A stretch of DNA of 64,000 bases from Scolanthus callimorphus (GCA_033964015.1 CM066920.1:6229912-6293911); one strand, 5' to 3'. Counted from the stretch's first letter, positions 58,501 through 61,572 are shown. The notes: generated from the letters alone by a model not told the origin. Translations and numbers: made by a program.

Positions 58501-61018
58501 ATATCTACAATAAACTTTGGACATCCCCACAACTAGATTTTGGTGAGCTATACCGTCAGCCAGGTGAAATTATCACAGCTATGCGGTATAGTACACCGGG
58601 TCAATAATAATTAAATATCTACAATAAACTTTTGGACACCCCACCGCTAGGTTTTGGCGAGCTATACCGTCAGCCAGGTGAAATTATCACAGCTATGCGG
58701 TATAGTGCACCGGATCTCTAATAACTAAATATCTACAATAAACTTTGGGTATCCCTAACTCTAGTTTATGGTGAGCTATACCGTCAGCCACGTGAAATTA
58801 TCACAGCTATGCGGTATAGTGCACCGGATCTCTAATAATTAAATATCTACAATAAACTTTGGACATCCCTAACTTTAGTTTATGGTGAGCTATACCGTCA
58901 GCCACGTGAAATTATCACAGCTATGCGGTATAGTGCACCGGATCTACCAAAAGCGCTTACTGCATGAACATTGAAGTAATATTAGCGTCGGCCATTTGTA
59001 AATCACCCTTGACTGAAACCAGGACATTGGAGCAGTTGACCCGCCATCTTTAACCCAGACATCCTGCAGTTTAACCTTTGATATTTCGCCTGGGAAGCGC
59101 TCAAAAAACTTGTATTTAGCAAAAAACCTCGGTTTGCAGCCACAAAGACTTTCAGAAAGAGCATACCAACTTTTTGCCGTTGACAATTAGACAAGATCAC
59201 TTCTTTAAAGCTGCAGTCTTGTACCATGTCACCACCGGACCGAACGTGAAGGCGCCAAACACAGGAATGTAATAGATCTCGTGTTCTTGTTTCGATTACA
59301 AGTAAAACATTAACTATTTCGTAGCCTTCCGCCTGGTCTTTTATTGATCATGAAATGACATATGTCTTTTGGCGCTTTCAAAATCGTAGTAGCCGTATTA
59401 ATTGGCTTAAGTAATTGATATCGGGTACTTAATTGGATTTTCAACCAAAATCGTCGATTCCCGCTGCGCAATCCTGAACGGAGTAAAGCTCCTCATGGAG
59501 TTGTTTTATTTATCATCATTACCGCAGAGCATGTTGGTCGACAGGTAATCTTTAAGATAAACATGTCAGCATCTCGAATTTCTTATACACCAAATTCATA
59601 AATGGCTGCTGATTTGAATAACTATTGTTTTCGCCTCACTAGCCTCGAATTCACAAGAAATCACAGCAAAAACAATAGGACGATCCTTGGTGACGTCATT
59701 GTTTACATTCACGAAATTTTGAAACGCTGCTTATAGCTTTGATAACGCGACGAAAAGCTCGAAATAAATTCATTTTTTACTCGGGCTTCCTGTAGGAAGA
59801 GCCCGAGTCATAAATTCGGCTCTGTTTTTATTTTTTTTCTGCTTTCGGACGCGAAAAGCAGTCACAGGGGCTGGTAAGCCAATGAAAACGCTACAACATG
59901 AAAGTGAGGCTTCAGGAGAGAATTCAAAATGGCGGTCAATTTCCTGTATACTTTGTCGTAAGTACAACAGTAAATTACATCATCTCGCTCTCCCAACTCG
60001 GCCACAGAAGCTTCTGGAATGTACGTTCAGGAAGTTCTTGTTGTTTACATCACCTCTATGCCTAGTGTTTCAGTCCATCTGGCTCCTTTATTCGTCCATC
60101 AATCCCTAGATTTTGATGCTCAAATCCGCATTTTGCTTGACTGGGCTTCTAGTCGTTTACAAAGAAGGGAAAAGCGAAAATACTACTATCTCTGAGAACT
60201 CTTGTCGATTATATGATGCGAGAACAAAATATTGTTGCATCTGTTTTTATTCGAGGTTAATTTGATTCTACGGGAGCACTTGCACACGCAGGCTAATCCG
60301 AGCGCTTAGAAATCTGTAGCTATTGTTTTTTTTTCCTTTTTTCAGATACACAATTACAAACTAGTAAGAACCTTTTTTATAAGAACGTTCAGCCTGAAAT
60401 TTACCCAAATTTTAAGAACATGCTAAAAACATGCTAAAAACTCGGCTGTGCCTTGTTTTTTCAACCCACTTCTCAGTGGTTGGAAATGGTAATCCTGATG
60501 AAACACGCTCTCTAGTGTTTGATATATTACTTGAAATCATTGGGGCAAAACGCTCATTGGCTCACGTTTCCTCTAAATTGAACATTGCATCACGCGCTTA
60601 GAATTCGAGATATCAGCTTGGATTTTCCAATTATATTTCATTTAGAATCCTCTATTGGTATGCTAATGAGCTCAAATGGTAAACAAAGGATCCTCTGGAT
60701 CCTCTATAGTTATTCAAATCGGCAGCCATTTATGAATTTGGTGTATAGATTTTGGAGATTTATTGCGTTGGCTGCGTTGGGGAAAAGTCAGGAAAGGGAG
60801 TTGGGGATTTGCGAAAACGAAGGCAATGCAGCTTTCGAGTGACTTTTCCTGATTTGTAAAAAAAATTGTTAGTTATTAGTGAAGATGAGGTTAGGAGATC
60901 ATTACCTTAGTTTTGGCGATAATTGCCTCGACCGTGACTTCCTTGGGGCGAGGTTTCTCCCCAGTCTCCTCTTCCTCGGTGCGGAGCAGAGGTCTTGTGA
61001 CGTCATCACCGTCTGAGC
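10168..61018 (-). CDS. BLTP1: BLTP1 (KIAA1109/tweek-like) bridge-like lipid transfer protein, C-terminal 42 exons (5' part outside window)
   Basis: This is a giant protein of the VPS13/BLTP group. In known relatives (human BLTP1, fly tweek, worm LPD-3, yeast Csf1) it spans membrane contact sites and carries phospholipid through a long hydrophobic groove. Forty-two minus-strand open segments translate to sequence that follows human BLTP1 in order as I recall it, up to its C-terminus. They include the conserved C-terminal FSA_C region (exons 29-42). All 41 intron phases agree and every junction has GT-AG ends. The summed coding length is 8,875 nt (about 2,960 codons) against about 5,000 residues in human, so the N-terminal two fifths, with the start codon, lie beyond 64000. 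The stop is TAA at 10168-10170. The last exon has a one-base frame break near 10415-10422. Introns hold satellites, MITEs and an antisense protease gene. The assignment is firm. Individual splice sites are predictions. Confidence 0.93.
10597..10818. mobile_element. MITE upstream of BLTP1 terminal exon
   Basis: Inverted TTTAAACGACAGAAGTTTTT / AAAATTTCTGTCGTGTAAA and GCTCGGATAAAA / TTTTATCCGAGC, about 65 bp from the exon 42 acceptor. Confidence 0.8.
10937..11706. repeat. Divergent direct duplication, about 415 bp x 2
   Basis: Blocks starting near 10937 and 11352 share GCTGTATCGC, GCTAAGTTCTAATTCAAGCG, GCGAGGGACAAAG and GCCGAAAGCACCATAG in the same order. They lie in the intron between BLTP1 exons 41 and 42. 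Confidence 0.85.
12216..12456 (-). CDS. BLTP1: BLTP1 exon 41
   Basis: Phase 0 to 1, TTCTCAG| to TCATCAG|GTCAGT. Contains SLCVTMDVGLLFFLHDVVQ, matching the human HICVTMDAELIMFLHDLVS. Confidence 0.93.
12505..12900 (+). mobile_element. Retroelement 3' remnant (LINE reverse-transcriptase tail; tRNA-like head)
   Basis: GGTGGCTCAGCGGGTGGC and GTTTGATTC resemble A- and B-boxes. Further on, a decayed frame reads HTFAFRGQRLWKSLSE then DSFKAASRQHFLHEFL, the RLWNSLP...FK pattern at the end of many non-LTR reverse transcriptases. It closes with a TTA-rich tail. Confidence 0.5.
13352..13623 (-). CDS. BLTP1: BLTP1 exon 40
   Basis: Phase 1 to 0, TTATTTAG| to TTTGAG|GTGAGT. Contains RRNPPSMGSSAQEWLGYVCA and HDSETIFALPRFE, matching the human RHENPP...VKEWFNYVTA...ETETIFALPRMQ. 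Confidence 0.93.
13784..14350. repeat. About 186-bp x 3 tandem repeat
   Basis: CAACGCTCTT starts at 13784, 13971, 14157 and 14341. Near-identical units lie in the intron between BLTP1 exons 39 and 40. Confidence 0.95.
14499..14613 (-). CDS. BLTP1: BLTP1 exon 39
   Basis: Phase 0 to 1, TTTCAAG| to CTCCA|GTGAGT. Encodes CQVRRVRSVQQLLVRLGNGD. Divergent, placed by phase and position. Confidence 0.78.
14946..15270. mobile_element. MITE family F, copy 1
   Basis: Inner foldback GCAATAAAAGTACTTTCCGC / GCAGAAAGTATTTTTATTGC around CAACATTCCCCGAGTGTTTG. The outer part contains AACACGCTTTTTAACCAACC. Intron between BLTP1 exons 38 and 39. Confidence 0.85.
15427..15647 (-). CDS. BLTP1: BLTP1 exon 38
   Basis: Phase 1 to 0, ATCGTTAG| to AGTAAG|GTGGGT. 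Contains WSKVLNAISGLKLSS and GGSLTLHGKTVSLACFHG, matching human. Confidence 0.93.
16283..16433 (-). CDS. BLTP1: BLTP1 exon 37
   Basis: Phase 0 to 1, TGCTACAG| to GGACG|GTACGT. Contains EFFTQQHRNSMRALST, matching the human EFFTQQFDTSKRALST. Confidence 0.93.
16977..17116 (-). CDS. BLTP1: BLTP1 exon 36
   Basis: Phase 1 to 0, TTTTAAAG| to ATACAG|GTAATG. Contains YLHGDLSWTDFK and LMISRSTTPDLVKMMAKIQ, matching human. Confidence 0.94.
17251..17317 (-). repeat. 29-bp x 2.3 tandem repeat carrying the exon 35 splice donor
   Basis: TACCTGTGG occurs at 17251, 17280 and 17309. On the minus strand this gives three successive CCACAG|GTAA donors. The first is the real exon 35 boundary. Confidence 0.9.
17312..17488 (-). 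CDS. BLTP1: BLTP1 exon 35
   Basis: Phase 1 to 1, TTTTGCAG| to CCACAG|GTAACC. Contains AEARIDYMGTCILMGN, matching the human TEARVDYMGSSILMG. Two further copies of the same donor follow at 29-bp steps. Confidence 0.93.
17871..18028 (-). CDS. BLTP1: BLTP1 exon 34
   Basis: Phase 2 to 1, TTTTCAG| to CCAAGG|GTGAGT. Contains GIVGGHVEIHEL (human GVVGGTIDVNAL). Confidence 0.9.
18294..18501 (-). CDS. BLTP1: BLTP1 exon 33
   Basis: Phase 1 to 2, TTGACAG| to ACAGT|GTAAGT. Contains WETLIIVALNLSRLDVNTNM, matching the human WETLVVFAINLKQLNVQMNM. Confidence 0.94.
19090..19242 (-). CDS. BLTP1: BLTP1 exon 32
   Basis: Phase 1 to 1, GTTCTCAG| to TTTCAG|GTAATG. Contains GGFFSFLPSSPSLFRSM. A poorly conserved linker placed by phase. 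Confidence 0.78.
19684..19867. mobile_element. MITE family K, copy 1 (truncated)
   Basis: Shares AAAGAGCCCTAGTCAGTCAC, TTTGTTATTGTTTTTATTCG and CTAAATCAGCCGATGGAAAT with the other K copies. Ends about 13 bp from the BLTP1 exon 31 donor. Confidence 0.78.
19880..20016 (-). CDS. BLTP1: BLTP1 exon 31
   Basis: Phase 2 to 1, GCTCGTAG| to GGCTG|GTAAGA. Contains VLSRSMSEEDRRPLL, comparable to the human Ser-rich RSRSVSDSSVPRRDSL region. Confidence 0.83.
20326..20542 (-). CDS. BLTP1: BLTP1 exon 30
   Basis: Phase 1 to 2, CATTATAG| to CGCAG|GTAAGG. Contains CDIGSAAFNYDMRRLNEIL and WYKRSLMSRLFLG, near-identical to human. Confidence 0.95.
20681..20866. mobile_element. MITE family A, copy 2 (inverted)
   Basis: Shares GGAGGCTCTGGTGACA, CGCATGCGCGAG and GATACAAAGCCGTTGAGAG with the copy at 654-878, in the opposite order. 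Next to BLTP1 exon 30. Confidence 0.8.
21113..21252. mobile_element. Foldback element
   Basis: GGGGCCGGTTCCTGAAAGG / CCTCTAGGAACCGGCCCC ends, with TTATCC/GGATAA repeats inside. Confidence 0.82.
21291..21477. mobile_element. Foldback with internal 17/18-bp satellite
   Basis: Arms AGTCTCCTCGCAGCCGCCCG / CGGGCGGCTGTGCGGAGACT extend to the CACGCTACGCTCTCCC pair. The loop is six copies of GTCTCCCCCGTCCCAAGG or a version one base shorter. Confidence 0.9.
22509..22915. mobile_element. MITE-like element, about 400 bp
   Basis: Ends ATAGACATCAGAGCGGAAATGACC-type / GGTCATTTCCGCTCTGTCGTC. AT-rich, non-coding interior. Confidence 0.7.
23345..23612. mobile_element. MITE family F, copy 2 (inverted)
   Basis: Same sequence as 14946-15270 in opposite orientation (GGTTAAAAAGCGTGTTTG, CTTACAAACACTCGGGGAAT). 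Upstream of the nested protease gene. Confidence 0.85.
24075..26757 (+). CDS. Secreted chymotrypsin-fold serine protease (S1A), four exons, nested in BLTP1 intron
   Basis: Exons 24075-24165, 24553-24600, 25415-25831 and 26393-26757, all introns phase 1 with GT-AG ends. The product is 306 aa. Residues 1-22 form a signal peptide (ATG in gtgaaccATGG), followed by a basic pro-region (RYTRKRVR) and then the catalytic domain opening at ASR|VISG, the expected zymogen cleavage site. The triad is visible: His in LTAAHC, Asp in NDVALLKL, Ser in GDSGGP. The Cys pairs of a trypsin-like chain are present, including the link from ECGR to VNTVCLPG. Position 189 (six before the active Ser) is Ser rather than the Asp of trypsin. 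The usual Gly226 appears to be Ser, so trypsin-like Arg/Lys cleavage is unlikely and a chymotrypsin-like or altered pocket is inferred. A poly(A) signal follows at 26850. Confidence 0.92.
26850..26855 (+). promoter_or_regulatory. Poly(A) signal of the protease gene
   Basis: AATAAA, 93 bp after the protease stop codon, in an AT-rich stretch. It lies before the BLTP1 exon 29 donor side on the other strand. Confidence 0.65.
26896..27076. mobile_element. MITE next to BLTP1 exon 29 donor
   Basis: TACCTCTTTACCTTCGTATA / TGCGTACGGAGGTAAAGAGG and AGCCCATTTCAAA / TTTGAAATGGGC arms. Ends about 48 bp from the exon. Confidence 0.82.
27124..27807 (-). CDS. BLTP1: BLTP1 exon 29 (largest; start of FSA_C region)
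   Basis: 684 nt, phase 1 to 1, TTCTTGTAG| to CTCAG|GTAAGA. Contains EYTSFPVDVVVVARVQPSD, VECMLRLPALDVVFSS, SFSIFHPYGK and KKDSLSLDVEFVKFNLSR. All have close human counterparts at the start of the conserved C-terminal (FSA_C) domain. The next intron holds the antisense protease gene. Confidence 0.95.
27838..28045. mobile_element. MITE family K, copy 2
   Basis: Shares GAAAGCATCCATTTCCATCG, GGCTGATTTAGGGAAT and CTACACGTAATTCGTCTAAT. About 30 bp upstream of the BLTP1 exon 29 acceptor on the minus strand. Confidence 0.78.
28371..28535. mobile_element. Foldback family J, copy 1, abutting BLTP1 exon 28
   Basis: TTAGGACTGGTTTACAGACG / ACCAGTCCTTAA ends with GCGCAAGCGCAGACGCAAGC repeats inside. Ends 11 bp before the exon 28 donor. 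Confidence 0.82.
28547..28696 (-). CDS. BLTP1: BLTP1 exon 28
   Basis: Phase 1 to 1, TACCACAG| to GATGAAG|GTAGTA. Contains GLYIWVSLQSLPQEMVL, matching the human KLYAWVALQSLPEEMVI. A foldback element ends 11 bp past the donor. Confidence 0.92.
28784..29139 (-). CDS. BLTP1: BLTP1 exon 27
   Basis: Phase 2 to 1, GTTTCTAG| to CGACAAG|GTGATT. Contains VLLLPGVDVRTQYSS (human VFYIPGVDVKLHYNS), followed by a Ser/Thr-rich tail. Confidence 0.88.
29340..29573. mobile_element. MITE family K, copy 3
   Basis: Ends TTAAAGAGCCCGTGTCA / TGATACAGGCTCTTTAA. Contains TCCTTTGTTATTGTTCTCG and the GTCAAAATGGCGG end block. Confidence 0.85.
29669..29787. mobile_element. Short foldback
   Basis: CCAATCAGATTCT / AGAATCTGATTGG ends and TCGCCTAGTG / CACTAGGCGA inner arms. 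Confidence 0.8.
29935..30202 (-). CDS. BLTP1: BLTP1 exon 26
   Basis: Phase 1 to 2, CTCTATAG| to GACAG|GTACGT. Contains GPRVTFS and NLDFELDVTVDIEGGKCVL, matching the human NIDFELDIRVEIDSGKCVL. Confidence 0.92.
30489..30637. mobile_element. MITE with near-perfect about 50-bp inverted ends
   Basis: CTAAAAGGGATAACTCAGAA / TTCTGAGTTATCCCTTTTAG, continuing through AATAATTCATAGG and GAACGAAGCTACAT. High arm identity suggests recent activity. Confidence 0.88.
30799..30988 (-). CDS. BLTP1: BLTP1 exon 25
   Basis: Phase 0 to 1, TGCCGTAG| to CACGGG|GTAAGC. Ser/Thr-rich linker containing FSKTRDNYYLNTTDP. It is poorly conserved and placed by phase and splice sites. Confidence 0.75.
31192..31530. repeat. 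85-bp x 4 tandem repeat
   Basis: GGATCTAAATAGCAACTC recurs at 31192, 31277, 31362 and 31447, an exact 85-bp period. It lies in the intron just past the BLTP1 exon 24 donor. Confidence 0.95.
31576..31825 (-). CDS. BLTP1: BLTP1 exon 24
   Basis: Phase 2 to 0, TTTCGTAG| to AACGAG|GTCAGA. A highly basic segment with FRKDVKKKLRRQSRGR, like the human IRRDVRKKLRRSS. The donor is weak (GTCAGA). Reading on reaches a stop at 31531. The 85-bp tandem array begins about 45 bp past the donor. Confidence 0.83.
32332..32641 (-). CDS. BLTP1: BLTP1 exon 23
   Basis: Phase 1 to 2, TTTTCCAG| to CTCAG|GTGAGC. Contains IRWQMCGVEVHCNTEIGKR and LANTLTSLAGETDI, matching human. It joins exon 22 directly by phase, but an extra small exon in the 3-kb intron cannot be excluded. 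Confidence 0.87.
32855..32960. repeat. About 59-bp tandem duplication
   Basis: GGTTAGTTTGTTGTTGAATG / GGTTGGTTTGTTGTTGAATG blocks followed by CTCCTGATTGGCTAGTGG, twice in a row, in the intron before BLTP1 exon 23. Confidence 0.85.
33669..33804. mobile_element. Foldback element
   Basis: ATTTCAAATCC / GGATTTGAAAT, GAGGACTGGACC / GGTCCAGTCC and AATTAGTTCCAGTCC / GGACTGGAACTAATT arms. Intron before BLTP1 exon 23. Confidence 0.85.
34590..34701. mobile_element. Short MITE
   Basis: AGCCTGCGAGCCGGCTCT / AGAGCCGGCTCGCAGGCT ends and AGTGGGTTTT / AAAACCCACT inner arms. Confidence 0.85.
35110..35249. mobile_element. Foldback element
   Basis: ATTCTTTTCCAGTT / AACTGGAAAAGAAT ends and CCCTGAACTGATTTAATTTT / AAAATTAAATCAGTTCAGGG inner arms. 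Confidence 0.87.
35629..35808 (-). CDS. BLTP1: BLTP1 exon 22
   Basis: Phase 1 to 1, TTCCTCAG| to CTCAT|GTAAGT. Contains SFVSKGKFNSFCLWFADKF, close to the human LVSKGHFKNFCIRFADGF. Confidence 0.92.
36279..36447 (-). CDS. BLTP1: BLTP1 exon 21
   Basis: Phase 0 to 1, ATTTCCAG| to TACAG|GTATAG. Contains SLFLQLTIDGLGICVPLYN, matching the human TLFLQLTVNDLGICLPITN. Confidence 0.92.
36799..36837 (-). CDS. BLTP1: BLTP1 exon 20, 13-codon microexon
   Basis: 39 nt, phase 0 at both ends, CGAACAG| to GACTAT|GTTAGT, coding YIREANTAQAPDY. It fits between exons 19 and 21 where human has a short comparable stretch. The weak donor (GTTAGT) and symmetric phase suggest it can be skipped without a frame change. 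Confidence 0.7.
36985..37086. repeat. AT-rich about 22-bp x 5 repeat
   Basis: TTAAATATATTGTATATATA repeated five times, in the intron between BLTP1 exons 19 and 20. Confidence 0.9.
37263..37514 (-). CDS. BLTP1: BLTP1 exon 19
   Basis: 84 codons, phase 0 at both ends, TTTCCAG| to GAAGAG|GTGAGT. Contains VAFDKAVLVYLNYK and YEHWNEQRMALNEE, both strongly conserved in the family. Confidence 0.93.
38131..38201 (-). CDS. BLTP1: BLTP1 exon 18
   Basis: 71 nt, phase 1 to 0, CTTTGTAG| to CGAAAG|GTAAAC. Contains IKLFGKAQVDVNLSLG. Confidence 0.9.
38548..38706. mobile_element. Foldback family J, copy 2
   Basis: TTGCGCTTGCGTCTAGTGTG, ACTAGTTAACGTTGATTCAG and TGCGCTTGCGTTCAAGTGTG give the same architecture as 28371-28535. 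It ends 45 bp from the BLTP1 exon 17 donor. Confidence 0.75.
38751..38871 (-). CDS. BLTP1: BLTP1 exon 17
   Basis: Phase 0 to 1. Acceptor GCTTTCAG|, donor AGAGAA|GTATGT. Contains GIQVTATTPSSTAVRLDTG, close to the human GIQVTATTPSMRAVRFETG. Confidence 0.92.
38992..39129 (-). CDS. BLTP1: BLTP1 exon 16
   Basis: 46 codons, phase 0 at both ends, TTTTTAG| to CTCAAG|GTGATT. Contains VLQRVSGESQPVPLW. Confidence 0.92.
39506..39738. mobile_element. MITE family K, copy 4 (inverted)
   Basis: TTAAAGAGCCTGTATCAACC at left and GACACAGGCTCTTTAA at right. The interior matches copy 3 on the other strand. Confidence 0.85.
39839..40099 (-). CDS. BLTP1: BLTP1 exon 15
   Basis: 87 codons, phase 0 at both ends, GCACTAG| to ATGAAG|GTGGGT. 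Contains ELPPVTISG and HSLTTDLLNHLVFVQKSF, nearly identical to human BLTP1. Confidence 0.93.
40379..40512. mobile_element. Short foldback
   Basis: GGAAGCCTCGATTTGAA / TTCAAACCGAGGCTTC ends, between BLTP1 exons 14 and 15. Confidence 0.7.
40781..40870 (-). CDS. BLTP1: BLTP1 exon 14
   Basis: 30 codons, phase 0 at both ends, ATCCCAG| to TCAAAG|GTAACG. Contains ASGRTGKNSLFKASMPSHSL. Confidence 0.87.
41147..41378 (-). CDS. BLTP1: BLTP1 exon 13
   Basis: Phase 2 to 0. Acceptor GCACAG|, donor TATAGG|GTAAGT. Contains NGFTLGASLLPSLRAGY, matching the human EGLSLGASLLPSLKAEY. It joins exon 12 in frame across the satellite. Confidence 0.9.
41736..41940 (-). mobile_element. Possible retroelement-derived fragment
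   Basis: A decayed minus-strand frame contains QKHNYVDKLRRDTGMLSG, resembling the Y(V/I)D.L.RDTG motif seen at the end of many non-LTR retroelement ORFs. A perfect 10-bp inverted repeat, TTCCCGTAGA/TCTACGGGAA, flanks its end at 41919-41942. Confidence 0.35.
42085..45867. repeat. 44 x 86-bp satellite built from the BLTP1 exon 12 3' end and splice donor
   Basis: Counting the motif CTGATAACAG from 42111 to 45809 gives 43 exact steps of 86 bp with no net indel. On the minus strand each unit reads as 57 nt of exon 12 sequence, then a donor (GTGAGT, GTGAGA or GTGAGG), then a 29-nt spacer ending TGTATGTAG. The right-most unit is the real exon end (homology runs to 45867). Variants at CACTGAGG/CATTGAGG/CATTAAGG, TGCCGTG/TGTCGTG and TCATTCTC/TCATCCTC/TCATACTC are shared in ordered blocks. 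A block of nine units (774 bp) starting 42951 recurs at 43725. Confidence 0.97.
45809..46021 (-). CDS. BLTP1: BLTP1 exon 12, whose 3' end seeds the 86-bp satellite
   Basis: Phase 2 to 2. Acceptor TTTCCAG|, donor ATCAG|GTGAGT. Contains VVDIDIPQHPVALHTMMTR, matching the very conserved NIDIPQHPVALHGMMTR-type motif. The last 59 nt (45809-45867), coding SSRTISRHITDIQTQRSVI, plus the splice donor, are the first unit of the 44-copy array that follows in the intron. Confidence 0.92.
46283..46361 (-). CDS. BLTP1: BLTP1 exon 11
   Basis: A 79-nt exon, phase 1 to 2. Acceptor TTTCTAG|, donor ACGGG|GTAAGA. Contains SVSAHLGNMNVSLLE. Confidence 0.84.
46491..46748. repeat. About 93-bp x 2.7 tandem repeat
   Basis: GCCATTGGCGACTAATTCAA and CACATAAACGTGG repeat in order, with a third partial unit. 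Intron between BLTP1 exons 10 and 11. Related TTTAGTCGCC sequence also occurs near 35520 and 48420. Confidence 0.85.
46875..47162 (-). CDS. BLTP1: BLTP1 exon 10
   Basis: Phase 1 to 1. Acceptor GCTTCAG|, donor TTTG|GTAAGC. Contains TVFGVVTLPRMRLLAAIG and LVLETEIREMSATV, typical of the beta-strand-rich bridge modules. Confidence 0.87.
47509..47704 (-). CDS. BLTP1: BLTP1 exon 9
   Basis: Phase 0 to 1. Acceptor GCAACAG|, donor ACGG|GTAAGT. Contains SPASIKCWKIMYQVLDLY, close to the human SPASAKCW-type segment. Confidence 0.87.
47879..48028. mobile_element. MITE family L
   Basis: CTAAACTAGGACACATGTAG / CTACATGTGTCCTAGTTTAG ends, continuing into GCGCGCAACATT / AATGTTGCGC. A one-ended fragment is at 51022-51060, 16 bp from the BLTP1 exon 6 donor. 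Confidence 0.85.
48696..48953. mobile_element. TA-flanked MITE related to family B
   Basis: Ends TAGAGCGGATTTCACATGAC / GTCACGTGTGAAAACCGCTCTA with TA flanks. The terminal motif is like family B but the interior is different. A one-ended trace is at about 32703. Confidence 0.8.
49078..49540. mobile_element. Foldback element, about 460 bp
   Basis: CGTTTCTCGAAACGCCCGAG / CTCGGGCGTTTCGAGAAACG ends, then GTTTTCTTTTCTACCCT / AGGGTAGAAAAGAAAAC. Confidence 0.85.
49623..49877 (-). CDS. BLTP1: BLTP1 exon 8
   Basis: 85 codons, phase 0 at both ends, donor AAG|GTGAGA. Two acceptors lie 8 bp apart (TTTCTAG| and CTTTTCAG|). Only the upstream one keeps the frame, so I chose it. Contains SDPIFLAKDFSFRLVQ. 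Confidence 0.82.
50171..50294 (-). CDS. BLTP1: BLTP1 exon 7
   Basis: Phase 2 to 0. Acceptor TTTCAG|, donor AAACAG|GTGGGA. Encodes YVYVDLVDGGFDHL followed by a Gly-Lys repeat run (GKGKGKGK), a basic linker. Confidence 0.83.
50574..50713. mobile_element. Foldback element
   Basis: AATTATTGGATGAGGTTTTT / AAAACCGAATTCAATAATT and TGTGATTTCCAGAAAAA / TTTTTCTGGAAATCACA arms. Confidence 0.82.
51076..51253 (-). CDS. BLTP1: BLTP1 exon 6
   Basis: Phase 1 to 2. Acceptor CGCCAG|, donor CTCAA|GTAAGT. Contains FKTALQAIGLMPKVAKDE and FAFNTKLK. Confidence 0.85.
51908..52294 (-). CDS. BLTP1: BLTP1 exon 5 (low-complexity linker)
   Basis: Phase 1 to 1. Acceptor TCTCACAG|, donor GCACAG|GTATGT. A Ser/Pro-rich, probably disordered segment with an acidic run (GESESESDEE) and HKKQLSLYSWLSNTP. 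A dispersed repeat with the CCGCCATCTTGAAAATTACC core lies just past the donor. Confidence 0.8.
52896..53074. mobile_element. TA-flanked MITE family B, copy 2 (uninterrupted)
   Basis: 179 bp with ends GAGCAGATTTCGTATGACTG / CAGTCATACGAAATCTGCTC and TA on both sides. Ends 32 bp from the BLTP1 exon 4 donor. Confidence 0.9.
53107..53383 (-). CDS. BLTP1: BLTP1 exon 4
   Basis: Phase 0 to 1. Acceptor ACCTTAG|, donor CCAG|GTGAAT. Contains YALARQWKCFLAG, like the ALSRQWK motif of human BLTP1. A MITE (52896-53074) ends 32 bp past its donor. Confidence 0.85.
54107..54412. mobile_element. Foldback element, about 300 bp
   Basis: TTACTGCGATTTTCATAATT / AATTATGAAAATTGCAGTAA ends and TTTTTTGATTGGCCAGC / GCTGGCCAATCAAAAA near the centre. 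A trace of the end also occurs at about 14898. Confidence 0.87.
54426..54534. mobile_element. MITE family E, copy 2
   Basis: GAATAACACATGG / CCATGTATTATTC ends and GGAGATATGGAATTTATCTT / AAGATAAATTCCATATCTCC, like 8726-8862. Confidence 0.82.
54724..55260 (+). other. AT-rich island with two coding-looking frames
   Basis: Frames 54740-54970 and 54998-55246 are separated by one stop-containing gap and differ sharply in base composition from the surroundings. Their residues look protein-like (RQLKLPEYLIHCLRSV, VAIFLPCGLKYHIVCF) but match no family I recognise. It could be a transposon-derived fragment. Confidence 0.25.
55447..55614 (-). CDS. BLTP1: BLTP1 exon 3
   Basis: 56 codons, phase 0 at both ends. 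Acceptor CCAAAG|, donor AAG|GTAGTG. Contains RFLQEDHSSQLIYVLRR, matching the human LQEDPSCQLCTVLRR stretch. Confidence 0.88.
56223..56504 (-). CDS. BLTP1: BLTP1 exon 2
   Basis: 94 codons, phase 0 at both ends, between TTCCAG| and AAG|GTGATC. Contains SSIWFNLAAP and RHLLSVVACLMSQAL, which correspond to the human segment with VWVNFAAP and SVMACLMTEAL. Confidence 0.85.
56536..56935. repeat. Cluster of CCAGGGTCTTCTCGG repeats
   Basis: GGTCTTCTCGGTCGTTTTCA occurs three times (about 56552, 56690, 56728) with AGGCTGAGTCA blocks, ending with CCGCCATCTTGAAAATTACC. Related ends are at 20157-20222 and 51840-51890. Immediately upstream of BLTP1 exon 2. Confidence 0.75.
57490..58943. repeat. 114-bp x 13 minisatellite with conserved hairpin
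   Basis: Thirteen units spaced 113-115 bp (GAGCTATACCG at 57520, 57633, 57747, 57861, 57975 and onward), in the intron between BLTP1 exons 1 and 2. Each unit has nested inverted repeats: GGTG/CACC, then CTATACCG/CGGTATAG, then AGC/GCT, then GTGA/TCAC around AATTA. The last two units are diverged. Confidence 0.95.
59586..60745. mobile_element. Possible 1.16-kb non-autonomous element
   Basis: TACACCAAATTCATAAATGG / CCATTTATGAATTTGGTGTA at the ends, with ATTTGAATAACTAT / ATAGTTATTCAAAT inside them. No convincing transposase frame between the ends. Confidence 0.6.
60906..61018 (-). CDS. BLTP1: BLTP1 exon 1 of window
   Basis: Starts after TATGTCAG with two bases of a split Gly codon and ends AAG|GTAATG in phase 0. 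It encodes an acidic stretch containing EEEETGEKPRPKEVTVEA. It is the most upstream BLTP1 exon I could find. Nothing like the next upstream exon is visible up to 64000. Confidence 0.78.
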
Positions 61019-61465
61019 CTGACATAGAAACGCACATGGAATCGGTTTTCCGACAAATAAACTCGATTGTTATTCAGCAATGCCACTATCTCGACTCTGA
61101 TTGGCTAAGAGTACACAGCGAAAGCCTGTTGGCGCGCAGTTCGCGACGTCAAACTCCAGACATTAGGATTGATGCACGTCATAACGCAAGTCAATAGGTT
61201 TGGCCACCATCTTGGTTTTCATTTCGAAGGCGAAAGCCAATTTGCCAATATTCTGGTTGAATCTGCTATGCTTTTTGCCGAGAGATCATTGCTCAGGATA
61301 TCTAAACATCAACAATGGCTATTTCAATTGAATACGAAGAGGAAAATACTAATGGACGTAAGCTGAAGTTGAAAAACCGTTTCGCCTTGCAAGGCCTCAT
61401 CGTCGACTTCGTTTAGCTAGGTAAGAATTCCTGGTTGCTAATAAAACAATTACTGAATTCGGTTT

Positions 61466-61572
61466 TCGCATGATAGTGAGATTTGTCAACGCCTCGAGTT
61501 AGTGTTATCCACCTTAGCTTCGCTTCGGCAGATAACACAAACCTCGGCGTTGACAAATCTCACTACCATGCT
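61466..61572. mobile_element. Short foldback
   Basis: CATGATAGTGAGATTTGTCA / TGACAAATCTCACTACCATG ends, and GTTATC / GATAAC. Confidence 0.83.

Noticed and set aside
57490..58943. Tandem hammerhead ribozymes
   Set aside because: Hairpins are clear, but I could not find the CUGANGA and GAAA core boxes in the right order on either strand.
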